Positions 1 through 8,980 are shown, numbered from the stretch's first letter. The stretch is DNA of 64,000 nt from Paraperibacillus esterisolvens (GCF_046237625.1 NZ_CP143545.1:2852001-2916000); one strand, 5' to 3'. Made by a program: numbers and translations. Notes: a model not told the origin generated them from the letters alone.

Positions 1-1192
1 CGTAAACGAGAGCTTTTCCAATGACCTTGAATGGGAATTTGCCGATTTTGATCTTGAATCCCTTCGCTTTTGCTTCTTCCTCTGTCAGGCCCACGCTTGC
101 CGCTTCCGGACTGGAGTAAATGCATTTTGAAATGGTCGAATAATCTATCGGAGCAGGATTTTTGCCTGCGATATGCTCCACAGCCTTGATTCCTTCATGG
201 GACGCCACATGGGCGAGCTGAAGTCCTCCTATACAATCGCCGACAGCATATATATGAGATTCCTTTGTCTGGTAATATTCATTGGTTAATATGTATCCCT
301 TATCAAGCTGAATCTCAGTATTCTGGAGGCCGATGCCTTCTGTATTGGCCATCCTCCCTACCGAAACCAGGATCTTATCCGCTTCAAACTCCTGAAGCCC
401 ATCCTTGACCTCGGCCGAAATCTTGACACGTTCAGACTTCACAAGTGTTTCAGGGACCACCTTTGCGCCAGTGATGATTTTGACTCCCTTTTTCTTCATA
501 AGGCGCTGCATCTCTTTGGAAACATCCTTATCCTCTGTAGGAATAATTCTGTCGGCATATTCAATCACGGTGACCTCAACACCAAAGTCAGACATCATGG
601 ATGCCCATTCTATGCCGATGACCCCGCCGCCCACTATGATGATGGATTTAGGAAGCTCTTCAAGTTCAAGTGCTTCATCTGATGACAATACAAGCTGACC
701 GTCAAAGTCCAATCCAGGAAGTGTCCTCGGCCTTGAACCCGTCGCTATGATAACGTTCTTCGGAATCAGCATTTCATTTTCCTCACCATTATTCATCTCA
801 ACAGAGACTGTGCCCGGCATCGGCGAAAAGATAGAGGGGCCCAATATCCGGCCCATACCTTCCACTACATCAATTTTCCCCTTCTTCATCAGGTACTTCA
901 CGCCGTTATGCAGCTGTTCAATGATTTTGCCTTTGCGCTCCTGGACTTTATGGAAATTAAGACTCACTTCACCAGTGATTACACCGAATTCTTCACTCTG
1001 CCTGGCTGTCTTGAACACCTCTGCACTGCGGAGCAGTGCCTTGGAAGGAATGCACCCTTTATGCAGGCATGTGCCTCCGAGTTTTCCCTTTTCGACTATG
1101 GCGATACTCAGGCCGAGCTGGGCAGCGCGGATCGCTGCAACATATCCCCCGGTGCCTCCGCCAAGGATGACTAAATCATATTCTTTTGCCAT
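1..1192 (-). CDS. lpdV: Dihydrolipoyl dehydrogenase (E3) of the branched-chain keto-acid dehydrogenase, 3' end cut by window edge
   Basis: Flavoprotein that reoxidises the lipoyl groups of the branched-chain 2-oxoacid dehydrogenase complex with NAD+. Reading from an ATG at 1192 gives an FAD-binding GGGTGG glycine motif at residues 11-16 and the redox disulfide motif GGTCLHKGCIPSK, with Cys42 and Cys47 as the active pair. About 397 residues are visible of a family length near 470, so the C-terminal dimer interface lies beyond base 1. The start has a GGAGTG SD inside the end of buk, 6 bp upstream. Last visible gene of the ptb-bcd-buk-lpd operon. In Bacillus the E1 and E2 genes bkdAA, bkdAB and bkdB normally follow. 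The E3 identity is clear. The assignment to the branched-chain complex rests on the operon. Confidence 0.93.
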   Translation of the reverse strand, partial: MAKEYDLVILGGGTGGYVAAIRAAQLGLSIAIVEKGKLGGTCLHKGCIPSKALLRSAEVFKTARQSEEFGVITGEVSLNFHKVQERKGKIIEQLHNGVKYLMKKGKIDVVEGMGRILGPSIFSPMPGTVSVEMNNGEENEMLIPKNVIIATGSRPRTLPGLDFDGQLVLSSDEALELEELPKSIIIVGGGVIGIEWASMMSDFGVEVTVIEYADRIIPTEDKDVSKEMQRLMKKKGVKIITGAKVVPETLVKSERVKISAEVKDGLQEFEADKILVSVGRMANTEGIGLQNTEIQLDKGYILTNEYYQTKESHIYAVGDCIGGLQLAHVASHEGIKAVEHIAGKNPAPIDYSTISKCIYSSPEAASVGLTEEEAKAKGFKIKIGKFPFKVIGKALVY

Positions 1193-1198
1193 GTGCAT

Positions 1199-2317
1199 TC
1201 ACTCCATTTTTGTAGTATGGCTTCCTATTGATTGTGGATTTGGGTAAACCTTGGCCGGCTCCTCCCCGAGTAAAACCCGGAGAGCTCCTTCGGCAAGTGC
1301 CTGCAGTTCATTTTCGCCCGGCTTCACAATGACGTCTGCAATCCAGTTTATCCGTGAAGAAATATCCTGGACAAATTCTTTGCCGTAGGCAAGGCCGCCC
1401 GTGAGGATGATGGCATCCACTTTCCCCCGGAGAACTGCGCTTTGTGAACCGATTTCCTTTGCCACCTGATAGGCCATGGCTGAGTAGACCAGCTCGGCTT
1501 CTTTATTGCCGGAAGCGATCATTTTTTCCGCCCTGATGGCATCGCTTGTGCCAAGATATCCGGCCATGCCGCCCTGTCCTACCAGCTTTTTCATGATTTC
1601 TTCACGATAAAAGTCCCCTGAATAACAGAGCCTGACCAAATCTCCTGCCGGAACAGTGCCCGCTCTTTCAGGGCTGAAAGGACCATCACCGTGGAGGCCA
1701 TTGTTTACATCAATCACTCGTCCCATGCTGTGGGCACCGACCGTGATCCCGCCGCCCATATGGACGACAATCAAGTTCAGTTCCTCATATTTCCTGCCTA
1801 ATTCCCTTGCAACCCTTCTTGCCACAGCCTTCTGGTTGAGTGCATGAAAGATACTCTTTCTTTCAATTAGGCTGAAGCCGGATATCTTTGCAATCGGCTC
1901 CATTTCATCCACCACTACGGGATCGACAATGAAGGCGGGGATATTTAAACCCTTAGCGATTTCATGCGCGATGATTCCACCAAGATTGGAAGCATGCTGA
2001 CCGCTGTAGCCAACCCGAAGATCATTCAGCATCTGTTCATTCACTTCATATGTACCGCCCTCGATTGGCCTGAGGAGCCCTCCCCTGCCGCAGACAGCGC
2101 TGAGCTTTGAGATATTGATGCCTTCCTGATCAAGGGTTTCAAGAATGATCTTTTTTCTGTAGCCGTATTGATCGATGATATTTTCATAGGCATTCGTTTC
2201 TTCCGGATTGTGGCGGATCGTACTTTCGATTACAGGTACATCATTGTCAAACACACCTATTTTAGTGGAGGTAGAACCCGGATTGATGACAAGTATTCGT
2301 TTGTAATTCTCGTGCAC
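1199..2317 (-). CDS. buk: Butyrate kinase
   Basis: ASKHA-fold (acetokinase-family) enzyme converting butyryl/isobutyryl/isovaleryl phosphate plus ADP to the free acid plus ATP, the energy-yielding end of branched-chain amino acid catabolism. The phosphate-binding motif NPGSTSTKIG is near the N-terminus and HMGGGITVGAH sits mid-protein. The frame is open back to a TTG at 2332, but GGAGG (2326-2330) would lie inside that version. GTG at 2317, 8 nt after GGAGG, is therefore the better start and gives 372 aa, close to the usual size. It lies between bcd and lpd in the sigma-54-driven operon, with lpd starting 6 bp after its stop. Confidence 0.95.
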   Translation of the reverse strand: MHENYKRILVINPGSTSTKIGVFDNDVPVIESTIRHNPEETNAYENIIDQYGYRKKIILETLDQEGINISKLSAVCGRGGLLRPIEGGTYEVNEQMLNDLRVGYSGQHASNLGGIIAHEIAKGLNIPAFIVDPVVVDEMEPIAKISGFSLIERKSIFHALNQKAVARRVARELGRKYEELNLIVVHMGGGITVGAHSMGRVIDVNNGLHGDGPFSPERAGTVPAGDLVRLCYSGDFYREEIMKKLVGQGGMAGYLGTSDAIRAEKMIASGNKEAELVYSAMAYQVAKEIGSQSAVLRGKVDAIILTGGLAYGKEFVQDISSRINWIADVIVKPGENELQALAEGALRVLLGEEPAKVYPNPQSIGSHTTKME

Positions 2318-2397
2318 TTTATATACCTCCAATAATAAAGAAAAGGAAAGCGGCCCTTACGGCTGCCATCCTGTTCTATTATTTAATGAACTGCTGG

Positions 2398-3495
2398 TTA
2401 GCGGCGGCGGTTCAAAATGTTCCTTCCATTTTGAAGGAAGGTGTTTGTCGATGTCCTGACGCTTTCGATTCTCTCTTCCGCCATTAAATCCGCAGCTCTG
2501 TAAGTCGGGATGGAGTCTCGTTTTGCAATTTCAATGACTTTTTCAATGTTATTGTAGATGAGCTCGACTTTTTTCATGGCCCGTTCGCGGTTATAGCCAT
2601 AGAGCTCATCCGCCACATTGATGACTCCCCCGGCATTGATGACATAATCCGGTGCGTATACGATTCCCAGTTCATGAATCATGTCTCCATGCTTTGTTTC
2701 CTTCAGCTGATTATTGGCGGCTCCGGCGATTACCTTAGCTTTCAGCATAGGAATCGTTTCATCATTGATTACGGCCCCAAGCGCACAAGGAGCATATATA
2801 TCACAATCCACGCTGTAAATGTCCTCAGGATCAACTGCCTTTGCCCCGAATTCCTCGACTGCCATGGCAACCGCTTCTTTATTGATATCCGTCACAATCA
2901 GCTGAGCTCCTTCTTCATGAAGGTGGCGGCATAGATTATAAGCGACATTTCCTACTCCCTGAACGGCAATCACTTTGCCTTCAAGCGAGTCATTTCCAAA
3001 TGCCTCCTTGGCTGCTGCCTTCATTCCGCGATAAACACCATAGGCTGTTACCGGAGAAGGATTGCCGGAAGATCCAAATGCAGGGGAAATACCTGTTACA
3101 TATTCAGTTTCTTCATGAATCAGATCCATATCCGCAACTGTCGTGCCAACATCCTCCGCTGTGATATAGCGGCCGTTAAGGCCCTGGATATATCTTCCGA
3201 ACGCACGGAACATTGCCTCATTCTTATCTTTCTTAGGATCACCGATAATAACGGTCTTTCCTCCCCCAAGGTTGAGGCCGGCTGCCGCATTTTTATAAGT
3301 CATCCCGCGCGATAGGCGGAGAGCATCCTCGATTGCAGCAGCTTCTGAAGCGTATGTCCACATGCGTGTTCCCCCAAGAGCCGGGCCAAGTGTAGTGTCG
3401 TGTATCGCAATGATGGCTTTTAGGCCTGAACGTTTATCCTGACAGAATACAACCTGCTCGTAGTCATAAGTTTCCAGATAGTTGAAGATTTCCAT
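2398..3495 (-). CDS. bcd: Leucine dehydrogenase (Glu/Leu/Phe/Val dehydrogenase family)
   Basis: NAD-dependent oxidative deamination of leucine, isoleucine and valine to the 2-oxo acids that feed the branched-chain dehydrogenase encoded downstream. 365 aa, normal family length. The N-terminal domain has GPALGGTRMW and the catalytic-lysine region GGGKTVI. The Rossmann domain has GVGNVAYNL, and a later segment reads AGAANNQL. ATG start with a GAGAGGAG SD. It lies between ptb and buk, with 29 bp to ptb and 80 bp to buk, consistent with one transcript. Confidence 0.96.
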   Translation of the reverse strand: MEIFNYLETYDYEQVVFCQDKRSGLKAIIAIHDTTLGPALGGTRMWTYASEAAAIEDALRLSRGMTYKNAAAGLNLGGGKTVIIGDPKKDKNEAMFRAFGRYIQGLNGRYITAEDVGTTVADMDLIHEETEYVTGISPAFGSSGNPSPVTAYGVYRGMKAAAKEAFGNDSLEGKVIAVQGVGNVAYNLCRHLHEEGAQLIVTDINKEAVAMAVEEFGAKAVDPEDIYSVDCDIYAPCALGAVINDETIPMLKAKVIAGAANNQLKETKHGDMIHELGIVYAPDYVINAGGVINVADELYGYNRERAMKKVELIYNNIEKVIEIAKRDSIPTYRAADLMAEERIESVRTSTNTFLQNGRNILNRRR

Positions 3496-3524
3496 GTAAA
3501 AAAACTCCTCTCGAGTGCTAATTA

Positions 3525-4439
3525 TTATAGTTGGTTGTGTGAAGCGGAACAGATGGCGAGGGCAAGCGAGTAAAGCTTGCTTTCTGCAGAATCGGACCGA
3601 GATGTCAGCACGATGGGCGCACTTGCCCCGCTGACTACCGCCCCTACCTTGGCATGGGCAAAGTAGATCAGTGATTTATACAGGCTGTTGCCTGTTTCTA
3701 TGTTCGGTACAAGCAGGATATCCGCCTTCCCTGCCGCTTCGCTGTGAATCCCCTTATGTTCTGCAGCCTCTATTGAGACAGCATTATCCAGGGCCAGCGG
3801 CCCGTCGACCAGGCATCCCTTGATCTGTCCCCGCCTGTTCATTTGGGTGAGAAGGGCGGCATCCAGTGTAGCCGGCATCTGCTGGTTGACCAGTTCGACC
3901 GCAGCCAGTGCCGCCACCTTAGGGTTATCGATCCCGATTGAACGGGCAAGTGCAGCGGCATTATTGATTATTTCAGCTTTCGTTGATAAATCGGGGAGAA
4001 TATTCATAGCGGCATCCGTAATCAGCAGAAGTTTTTTCTGTCCAGGTATCTGGAAGGCCGCTGTATGCGAAAGGATTCTGCCTGTCCGGAGGCCCCACTC
4101 TTTATTAAGGACAGCCTTCAGGATAACCGCCGTGGAGATGCCGCCCTTCATCAGGACTGAAGCTTCCTTTTTCCGGACCGACTTTACGGCAAGCTCTGCT
4201 GCCATTTCAGCCGAATCAGCATGTATGATTGAGATTTTCGGATCGTCAGCGAGCCCTTTTTTAGTGCGTTCAAGCAGGAATCTGGTTTTTTCTCCATTTC
4301 CAAACAACTTGAAGACAGCTATATTTTTTTCTGCAGCGGCTGCAACTGCCTCAATGACATCTTCATCTTCCGGCACTGCGACCGCAACCGTCGAAACATC
4401 TGTGCTCCCTGCCCTGGTGAGCAATGCGTCTAAATCCAT
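3525..4439 (-). CDS. ptb: Phosphate butyryltransferase
   Basis: Transfers branched-chain acyl groups (butyryl, isobutyryl, isovaleryl) from CoA to phosphate, making the substrate for butyrate kinase. 304 aa, full length for the phosphate acetyl/butyryltransferase family. Visible markers are VLMKGGISTA (residues ~95-104) and the C-terminal VGAVVSGASAPIVLTSRSD. ATG start with an AAGGAG SD. First gene of the operon: the sigma-54 promoter at 4484-4499 lies 45 bp upstream, and the divergently organised B. subtilis arrangement bkdR-ptb-bcd-buk-lpdV is matched exactly. Confidence 0.95.
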   Translation of the reverse strand: MDLDALLTRAGSTDVSTVAVAVPEDEDVIEAVAAAAEKNIAVFKLFGNGEKTRFLLERTKKGLADDPKISIIHADSAEMAAELAVKSVRKKEASVLMKGGISTAVILKAVLNKEWGLRTGRILSHTAAFQIPGQKKLLLITDAAMNILPDLSTKAEIINNAAALARSIGIDNPKVAALAAVELVNQQMPATLDAALLTQMNRRGQIKGCLVDGPLALDNAVSIEAAEHKGIHSEAAGKADILLVPNIETGNSLYKSLIYFAHAKVGAVVSGASAPIVLTSRSDSAESKLYSLALAICSASHNQL

Positions 4440-4483
4440 CCCTGCAACTCCTTTTGGTGAAATCTTGCCTCACTGTCTTATTA

Positions 4484-4499
4484 TGCAAGTTCCGTGCCA
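4484..4499 (-). promoter_or_regulatory. Sigma-54 (SigL) -24/-12 promoter of ptb operon
   Basis: Reading the minus strand, TGGCAC (4499-4494), a 5-nt spacer, then TTGCA (4488-4484) reproduces the -24/-12 consensus TGGCAC-N5-TTGCA. It sits 45 bp before the ptb start and directly downstream of the gene for a sigma-54 activator. Very likely the SigL promoter of the whole bkd operon. Confidence 0.93.
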
Positions 4500-4542
4500 A
4501 GATAAAAAAACACGAAATGTAAGGGGTTACTTTAGGAAAATC

Positions 4543-4578
4543 ATGCAATAAATTGCACATCATGCAAATTATTGCATG
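4543..4578 (-). promoter_or_regulatory. Tandem dyads, candidate BkdR enhancer (UAS)
   Basis: Two dyads occur upstream of the sigma-54 promoter: TGCAATAAATTGCA (4544-4557) and TGCAAATTATTGCA (4563-4576, with arms extending to CATGCAA/TTGCATG). Their centres are 19 bp apart, about 50 and 70 bp upstream of the -24 element, a normal place for an activator enhancer. The distal dyad overlaps the last codons and stop of bkdR. Binding by BkdR is inferred from position. Confidence 0.7.
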
Positions 4579-6629
4579 CTGTTTGTTTCAATCCCGAATT
4601 TCTCCAGCTTATAATATAAACTTCTAATAGACAATCCGAGTGACTTTGCCGCAGCTGTTTTATTGCCCGAGTGATTTTTAAGGGCTTCCTTAATGATCTC
4701 CCCTTCATATATATCCAGCTGTTCAGACAGCTTCCGGCCTGGTGCGCGGGAGGCAGGAGTTTCGGCACGCTGAAGCTGTCCGTCAAGACCAGGGATAAAG
4801 ACATTTTCCAGCACCGTCTCCTGCAGCCCCATAAAGATGATGGATCTTCCAAGGATGTTCTCAAGCTCGCGGACGTTGCCCGGCCAGCTGTATTTCCGAA
4901 GCACTGACAGGGCATGGCTGGAAATGCCTTCAATATTCCGGCCGTACTCCTGGTTCAGCTTCTGGATCAAATATCTGCTCAGCGGTTCGATATCTTCCTT
5001 CCTGTCCCGCAGTGGTGAGATATGGATAGGCATCCGGTTCAGACGAAAATACAAGTCCTCACGGAACTCCCCGGTGGTTATGGCTTTTTCGAGATTCACA
5101 TTGGTCGCAGCAATGATGCGGACATTGATTGGTATCGCCTTTGTTCCGCCTACTTTCATGATTTCCCTTTCTTGAAGGACCCGCAGCAGCTTGGCCTGAG
5201 TACTTGCCGAAATTTCTCCGATTTCATCCAGGAAGATGCTGCCGTTATTCGCTTCCTCAAACAAGCCCCTTTTCCCGCCCCTTTTAGCCCCTGAAAAAGC
5301 CCCTTCTTCGTATCCGAACAATTCACTTTCAAGAAGAGTTTCAGAAAGAGCCGCACAATTAACCCTGACAAATTTGTTGTATTTCCTGTCGCTTGCGTTA
5401 TGTATGGCATGGGCAAACAATTCCTTCCCAGTACCGGATTCCCCGCGCAGAAGGATTGTCGCGGGTGTGCTGGCAGCGAGGCGTGCCTGCCCAATAGCAA
5501 TTTCCATCTCTTCTGATTTTCCGATGATATCTTCAAATGAATACTTAGCCTCCAGGGTGCGGATGATCTGCCTTGCCCGGTCGAGCTCCCTGGTCAGATT
5601 CTGGATTTCAGACATGTCATGAATAACTCCTACACTGCCCTTAAGCCTCCCATCTACTATGATGGGAGCCACATTTACGACCACTTCCTTTTTATTGGGG
5701 CCTACCCGCATTTTTGCCCCTCTCACCGACCTTCTGGTCTGGAGCACTTTCATATGCATGCTTTCTCCTTCATGGATATCGGCTTCGGCCGGGAGACCGA
5801 TGACTTCCTCTTCCTTAAGGCCGGTAATGCGGGTATAAGCCGGGTTGATCATAATTCCACGGCCTTCCTCATCCACAACTGAAATGGCCTCATCGCTCGA
5901 GTGGATGATAGCCTGGAGCATCACCTGGATAGATTTGAGGTTTGTTATTTCTTCAGCGAGCCCGACTACCTCTGTTATATCCTTGAACACAGCAAAGGCA
6001 CCGATGCTTTCCCCATTTTCATTGATCAGGGGCATCCGTGTGGTTATGATCTTGGTGCCATTCTGCAGCAGCTGCTCTTTATTCGCTTCTATCCTGCGCG
6101 AATCCAGTACCTTTGGCAGGCGGCTTGTCGGAATGACTTCCAAAACATTTTTCCCTAGCGCGTCATTCGGCGATACTCCGGTCATTCTTTCCGCACTCCT
6201 ATTGAAAAGAATGATGCGGCTCCATTTATCTATCACAAGCATCCCATCATCGGTGGAATCAAAAATCATATTATATTTATGGGCCTGCTCCTGAAGCTTT
6301 GTGATCAGGCTTTCTTTTTCAAGGAACACCTTCGTCATGATTTGTGCTACTGTCCCAGGGACCAGCACGGTTTCCCGGGATTTATACTGCCGGATGCCCT
6401 CCAATACTTCTTCGTCCCCGGTCACTTCAAATACAATGTCCAAAGATTCCGAAAAAAAATCCCGCCAATCGCTGCTCACCGGAACTCCATGCCTTTTGGC
6501 AAGACTGATTCCCTGTGCCCCCGGATTGATGTCAGCCACCCCGGCGACGATTAAGGAATCAATATCCAGCAGGATTTTCAGGATGGCTGTCCCGCCATTT
6601 CCAGCACCTACAATCAGTACCTTTTGCAT
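4569..6629 (-). CDS. bkdR: Sigma-54-dependent transcriptional activator BkdR
   Basis: Enhancer-binding activator of the branched-chain catabolic operon. Domains in order: an N-terminal nucleotide-binding-like segment with GAGNGG near residue 8, two PAS-type segments (about 110-330), a sigma-54 AAA+ domain with Walker A GESGTGKE and the sigma-54 contact loop GAFSGAKRGG, then a C-terminal Fis-type helix-turn-helix (GNKTAAAKSLGLSIRSLYYK). The frame is open to a TTG at 6728, but the family begins MQKVL, and ATG at 6629 has a GGAG SD, giving 686 aa (B. subtilis 692). Divergent from yqzF. Transcribed toward ptb, whose sigma-54 promoter lies just after its stop. Confidence 0.95.
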   Translation of the reverse strand: MQKVLIVGAGNGGTAILKILLDIDSLIVAGVADINPGAQGISLAKRHGVPVSSDWRDFFSESLDIVFEVTGDEEVLEGIRQYKSRETVLVPGTVAQIMTKVFLEKESLITKLQEQAHKYNMIFDSTDDGMLVIDKWSRIILFNRSAERMTGVSPNDALGKNVLEVIPTSRLPKVLDSRRIEANKEQLLQNGTKIITTRMPLINENGESIGAFAVFKDITEVVGLAEEITNLKSIQVMLQAIIHSSDEAISVVDEEGRGIMINPAYTRITGLKEEEVIGLPAEADIHEGESMHMKVLQTRRSVRGAKMRVGPNKKEVVVNVAPIIVDGRLKGSVGVIHDMSEIQNLTRELDRARQIIRTLEAKYSFEDIIGKSEEMEIAIGQARLAASTPATILLRGESGTGKELFAHAIHNASDRKYNKFVRVNCAALSETLLESELFGYEEGAFSGAKRGGKRGLFEEANNGSIFLDEIGEISASTQAKLLRVLQEREIMKVGGTKAIPINVRIIAATNVNLEKAITTGEFREDLYFRLNRMPIHISPLRDRKEDIEPLSRYLIQKLNQEYGRNIEGISSHALSVLRKYSWPGNVRELENILGRSIIFMGLQETVLENVFIPGLDGQLQRAETPASRAPGRKLSEQLDIYEGEIIKEALKNHSGNKTAAAKSLGLSIRSLYYKLEKFGIETNSMQ

Positions 6630-6721
6630 CTGTTGCTTCACTCCTGAATAGCTTGCAATTTTTTTCATGATATTTACGCAAGTTCTTTCACAGTATAAAT
6701 TGTAAACGAATCCGCAGCACC

Positions 6722-6749
6722 TTGACAAATTTTATATATAACTTATGAT
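6722..6749 (+). promoter_or_regulatory. Sigma-A promoter of yqzF
   Basis: TTGACA (6722-6727), a 16-bp spacer, and TATGAT (6744-6749) lie 36 bp before the yqzF ATG. Consensus -35 and near-consensus -10 support a vegetative promoter. It overlaps the region divergently upstream of bkdR. Confidence 0.7.
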
Positions 6750-6784
6750 TTGAGGTATGACAACAATTAGGAAGGGAAGCCCTC

Positions 6785-7039
6785 ATGAAGAGACTTATCG
6801 CAGTATTAATCCTGTTCATCCCCGGCGCTCTGGCCGTTTATGGAATAAAGTTGATGCGCGACATGCTTTTTGCCATCCAGCAGCCTCCTTTCCCAGCACT
6901 CTGGCTCCAATTTGTGGCAGGCCTTATCTTTTGCGCAGGCGGAATCGCCTTTGTAGCCGGCTTTGTCCTTCACCGTGACAGAAAACGCAATAAAGTGCAG
7001 GACCGGTTTAAGATGGGAAGCGGGCACAAAGGCAGCTGA
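6785..7039 (+). CDS. yqzF: YqzF-like small membrane protein (DUF2627)
   Basis: 84 aa with two hydrophobic segments (about residues 4-20 and 42-64), separated by a short loop with KLMRDMLF, and a basic C-terminal tail (HRDRKRNK). Length, topology and position between bkdR and the glycerophosphodiesterase gene match B. subtilis yqzF, a DUF2627 protein of unknown function. ATG with GGAAGGG SD 8 nt upstream and its own sigma-A promoter. Ends at a bidirectional terminator shared with the convergent phosphodiesterase gene. Confidence 0.88.
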   Translation: MKRLIAVLILFIPGALAVYGIKLMRDMLFAIQQPPFPALWLQFVAGLIFCAGGIAFVAGFVLHRDRKRNKVQDRFKMGSGHKGS

Positions 7040-7042
7040 TAT

Positions 7043-7086
7043 AAAAAATCCCCGGCATACTCGCTAAAGCGGCCGGGGATTTTTTA
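7043..7086. terminator. Bidirectional terminator yqzF / yqiK
   Basis: Perfect 14-bp stem AAAAAATCCCCGGC paired with GCCGGGGATTTTTT, with T-runs in both directions. It serves yqzF (plus) and overlaps the stop of the convergent phosphodiesterase gene (minus). Confidence 0.9.
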
Positions 7087-7824
7087 TCGGGTTCTGCCTC
7101 TTATTTTTTCTCTTAGTACGGCAGCTGCTTTCGGAAAGTCCGTGATGATGGCACTGCAGTGCAAGCGGAACAGCTCTTCCATCTGGGCTTCTTTGTTAAC
7201 TGTATAGGGGCGGACGGCAATACCGGCTGCCATGGAGTCACGGATTATGGAAGCATTGACTGTTTTAATGCTTGGGTGAATTCCCCTGCCCCCGATTGCC
7301 TTCGCATACACCCAGGGCATATACAATCCATTGCTGTAAAGCGGTGCGACCTCTATCTCAGGGGCCAGCATATGAGAGTGGACAATGCTGTAATGATTGA
7401 AGGATGAAAGGATGATGCGTTCTTCAAGTCCATACCGCCTGATCATTTCAATGACTTTTTCTTCCATGCCCGGATACAGGAAAACTCCATTTTTCAGCTC
7501 TATATTGCAAATCAGGTTTGTAACCCTGAACCAATCGAAAAATTCGGCAAGAGACGGGACATCTGTTTTCCCATATGCCGATTGAAAGCTGTGGCTTGCG
7601 TTCAGTTTCTTAATTTCAGACAGGGTCATATTCCTGACATAGCCTCTGCCATCTGTCGTGCGGTCTACCTTTTCATCATGGATAATCACCGGATGCCCGT
7701 CCTTCGTCAGCTGTACATCAAGTTCAATTCCTTCTGCCCCGCTGCCCAAAGCTTCTGTGAATGAAATCATCGTGTTCTCCGGATGAGTGCCTGCAGATCC
7801 CCTATGTGCAAAAATCTGTGTCAT
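7084..7824 (-). CDS. yqiK: Glycerophosphodiester phosphodiesterase (YqiK)
   Basis: 246 aa GDPD-family TIM-barrel enzyme hydrolysing glycerophosphodiesters to glycerol-3-phosphate and an alcohol. Catalytic features are visible: HRGSAGTHPENT at residues 7-18 (catalytic His and metal Glu), then GIELDVQLTKDGHPVIIHD (metal-binding ExD and second catalytic His), later ELKNG. No signal peptide, so probably cytoplasmic. ATG with a strong GGAGGAGGGG SD. Same position as B. subtilis yqiK, between bkdR/yqzF and spo0A. Confidence 0.93.
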   Translation of the reverse strand: MTQIFAHRGSAGTHPENTMISFTEALGSGAEGIELDVQLTKDGHPVIIHDEKVDRTTDGRGYVRNMTLSEIKKLNASHSFQSAYGKTDVPSLAEFFDWFRVTNLICNIELKNGVFLYPGMEEKVIEMIRRYGLEERIILSSFNHYSIVHSHMLAPEIEVAPLYSNGLYMPWVYAKAIGGRGIHPSIKTVNASIIRDSMAAGIAVRPYTVNKEAQMEELFRLHCSAIITDFPKAAAVLREKIRGRTR

Positions 7825-7913
7825 GCTTCCCCTCCTCCTTCAATTGTTTCCTATTACCCAATATACCGTAAATACCTCATTTTATGTCCGCTGAAGCTGC
7901 CCGTTTTTACCCA

Positions 7914-7940
7914 TACAAAAAGCACCCATGCATGGGTGCT
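7914..7940 (-). terminator. Terminator of spo0A
   Basis: Perfect palindrome AGCACCCATGCATGGGTGCT (7921-7940) followed on the minus strand by TTTTTG. It lies 24 bp after the spo0A stop. Confidence 0.85.
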
Positions 7941-7963
7941 TACCTATCAAGATCCTAACCCTT

Positions 7964-8755
7964 TCAGGAAGCCTTATGCTCGAGGCGGAGCTTATCGGCT
8001 ACCATAGCGATGAATTCCGAATTTGTCGGCTTAGCTTTTGTCATGCTCACCGTATATCCAAAAAGCGAAGAGATGGAATCAATGTTCCCCCTGCTCCACG
8101 CCACTTCGATTGCATGCCTGATAGCCCGTTCTACGCGGCTTGCGGTAGTATTGTACTTTTTGGCGATATCAGGATAAAGGACCTTCGTGATAGACCCGAG
8201 AAGTTCTATATCATTATAGACCATGGAAATCGCTTCACGGAGATACAGATATCCTTTAATGTGCGCAGGGACTCCAATTTCATGGATGATGCTTGTAATG
8301 CTGGCGTCCAGATTCCTTGGCTTTGATTCGTGATGGGATTTATACGAAAAAGATGAAGGCTTTTTCAGCAGGCTATTGCTTTTTCCGCTGATCTGCCTGA
8401 TATTATTTGACAGGTTTTCCATATCAAAAGGCTTGAGTATGAAGTAGGAAGCTCCAAGGTCCACCGCTTTTTTGGTCACATCTTCCTGCCCAAAAGCTGT
8501 CAGCATGATTACATTCGGATGGGAATCCATTTTGATCTCCCTGATTTTCTCAAGCACGCCCAGGCCATCGAGATGGGGCATAATGATATCTAGAACAAGC
8601 ACATCCGGCTCTACCTGGCTCAGCATCTGGAGGCAGTCCTGGCCATTATGCGCTACACCTATTACTTCCATATCTTCCTGAGACGAAATATATTCTTCAA
8701 GGAGACCAACCAATTCCCTGTTATCATCCACAATACACACTTTAATTTTTTTCAA
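7964..8755 (-). CDS. spo0A: Stage 0 sporulation response regulator Spo0A
   Basis: Master regulator of sporulation entry, phosphorylated by the phosphorelay and binding 0A boxes. 263 aa. The receiver domain has acidic residues Asp10/Asp11, phospho-acceptor Asp56 in VLVLDIIMP, and FILKPFD with the conserved lysine. After a linker (about 120-150), the C-terminal effector domain carries the conserved HEIGVPAHIKGYLYLREAI segment and the recognition-helix region TTASRVERAIRHAIEVAW. The start is TTG at 8755 with AGGAGG 9 nt upstream (B. subtilis uses GTG). Separated from spoIVB by a terminator, with its own upstream region carrying a 0A box. Confidence 0.98.
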   Translation of the reverse strand: MKKIKVCIVDDNRELVGLLEEYISSQEDMEVIGVAHNGQDCLQMLSQVEPDVLVLDIIMPHLDGLGVLEKIREIKMDSHPNVIMLTAFGQEDVTKKAVDLGASYFILKPFDMENLSNNIRQISGKSNSLLKKPSSFSYKSHHESKPRNLDASITSIIHEIGVPAHIKGYLYLREAISMVYNDIELLGSITKVLYPDIAKKYNTTASRVERAIRHAIEVAWSRGNIDSISSLFGYTVSMTKAKPTNSEFIAMVADKLRLEHKAS

Positions 8756-8810
8756 CCTGGATTTCCTCCTCTAGACCTCTTATTGTCTATTTTCTATTCT
8801 AAATTAAGTT

Positions 8811-8817
8811 TTCGACA
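8811..8817 (-). promoter_or_regulatory. 0A box upstream of spo0A
   Basis: On the minus strand the sequence reads TGTCGAA, an exact match to the 0A-box heptamer, 56 bp before the spo0A start. The intergenic region has further TCGA-rich near-matches (8890-8940). Consistent with known autoregulation of spo0A; a single 7-mer is weak evidence alone. Confidence 0.5.
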
Positions 8818-8954
8818 ATGCAACTCAAAATCCTTTTTAATTTTAAAAAAAGAGAAAAAATAACGATTTATCTCTATATTGCTCCTGATTTCTCATGATT
8901 TCGACCAATTTCGATTAAATTACGGGCTTTTGTCGATTTTTCTTTAATTAAAAG

Positions 8955-8980
8955 AAGCAGGCCTGCAATGCAGCCTGCTT
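8955..8980 (-). terminator. Terminator of spoIVB
   Basis: Stem AAGCAGGC / GCCTGCTT with a TGCA-rich loop, followed on the minus strand by CTTTTAATT. It ends just past the spoIVB stop at 8987. Confidence 0.75.

Noticed and set aside
747..1247. 166-codon and 88-codon plus-strand frames over the lpd gene
   Set aside because: Antisense shadows of the dihydrolipoyl dehydrogenase coding sequence.
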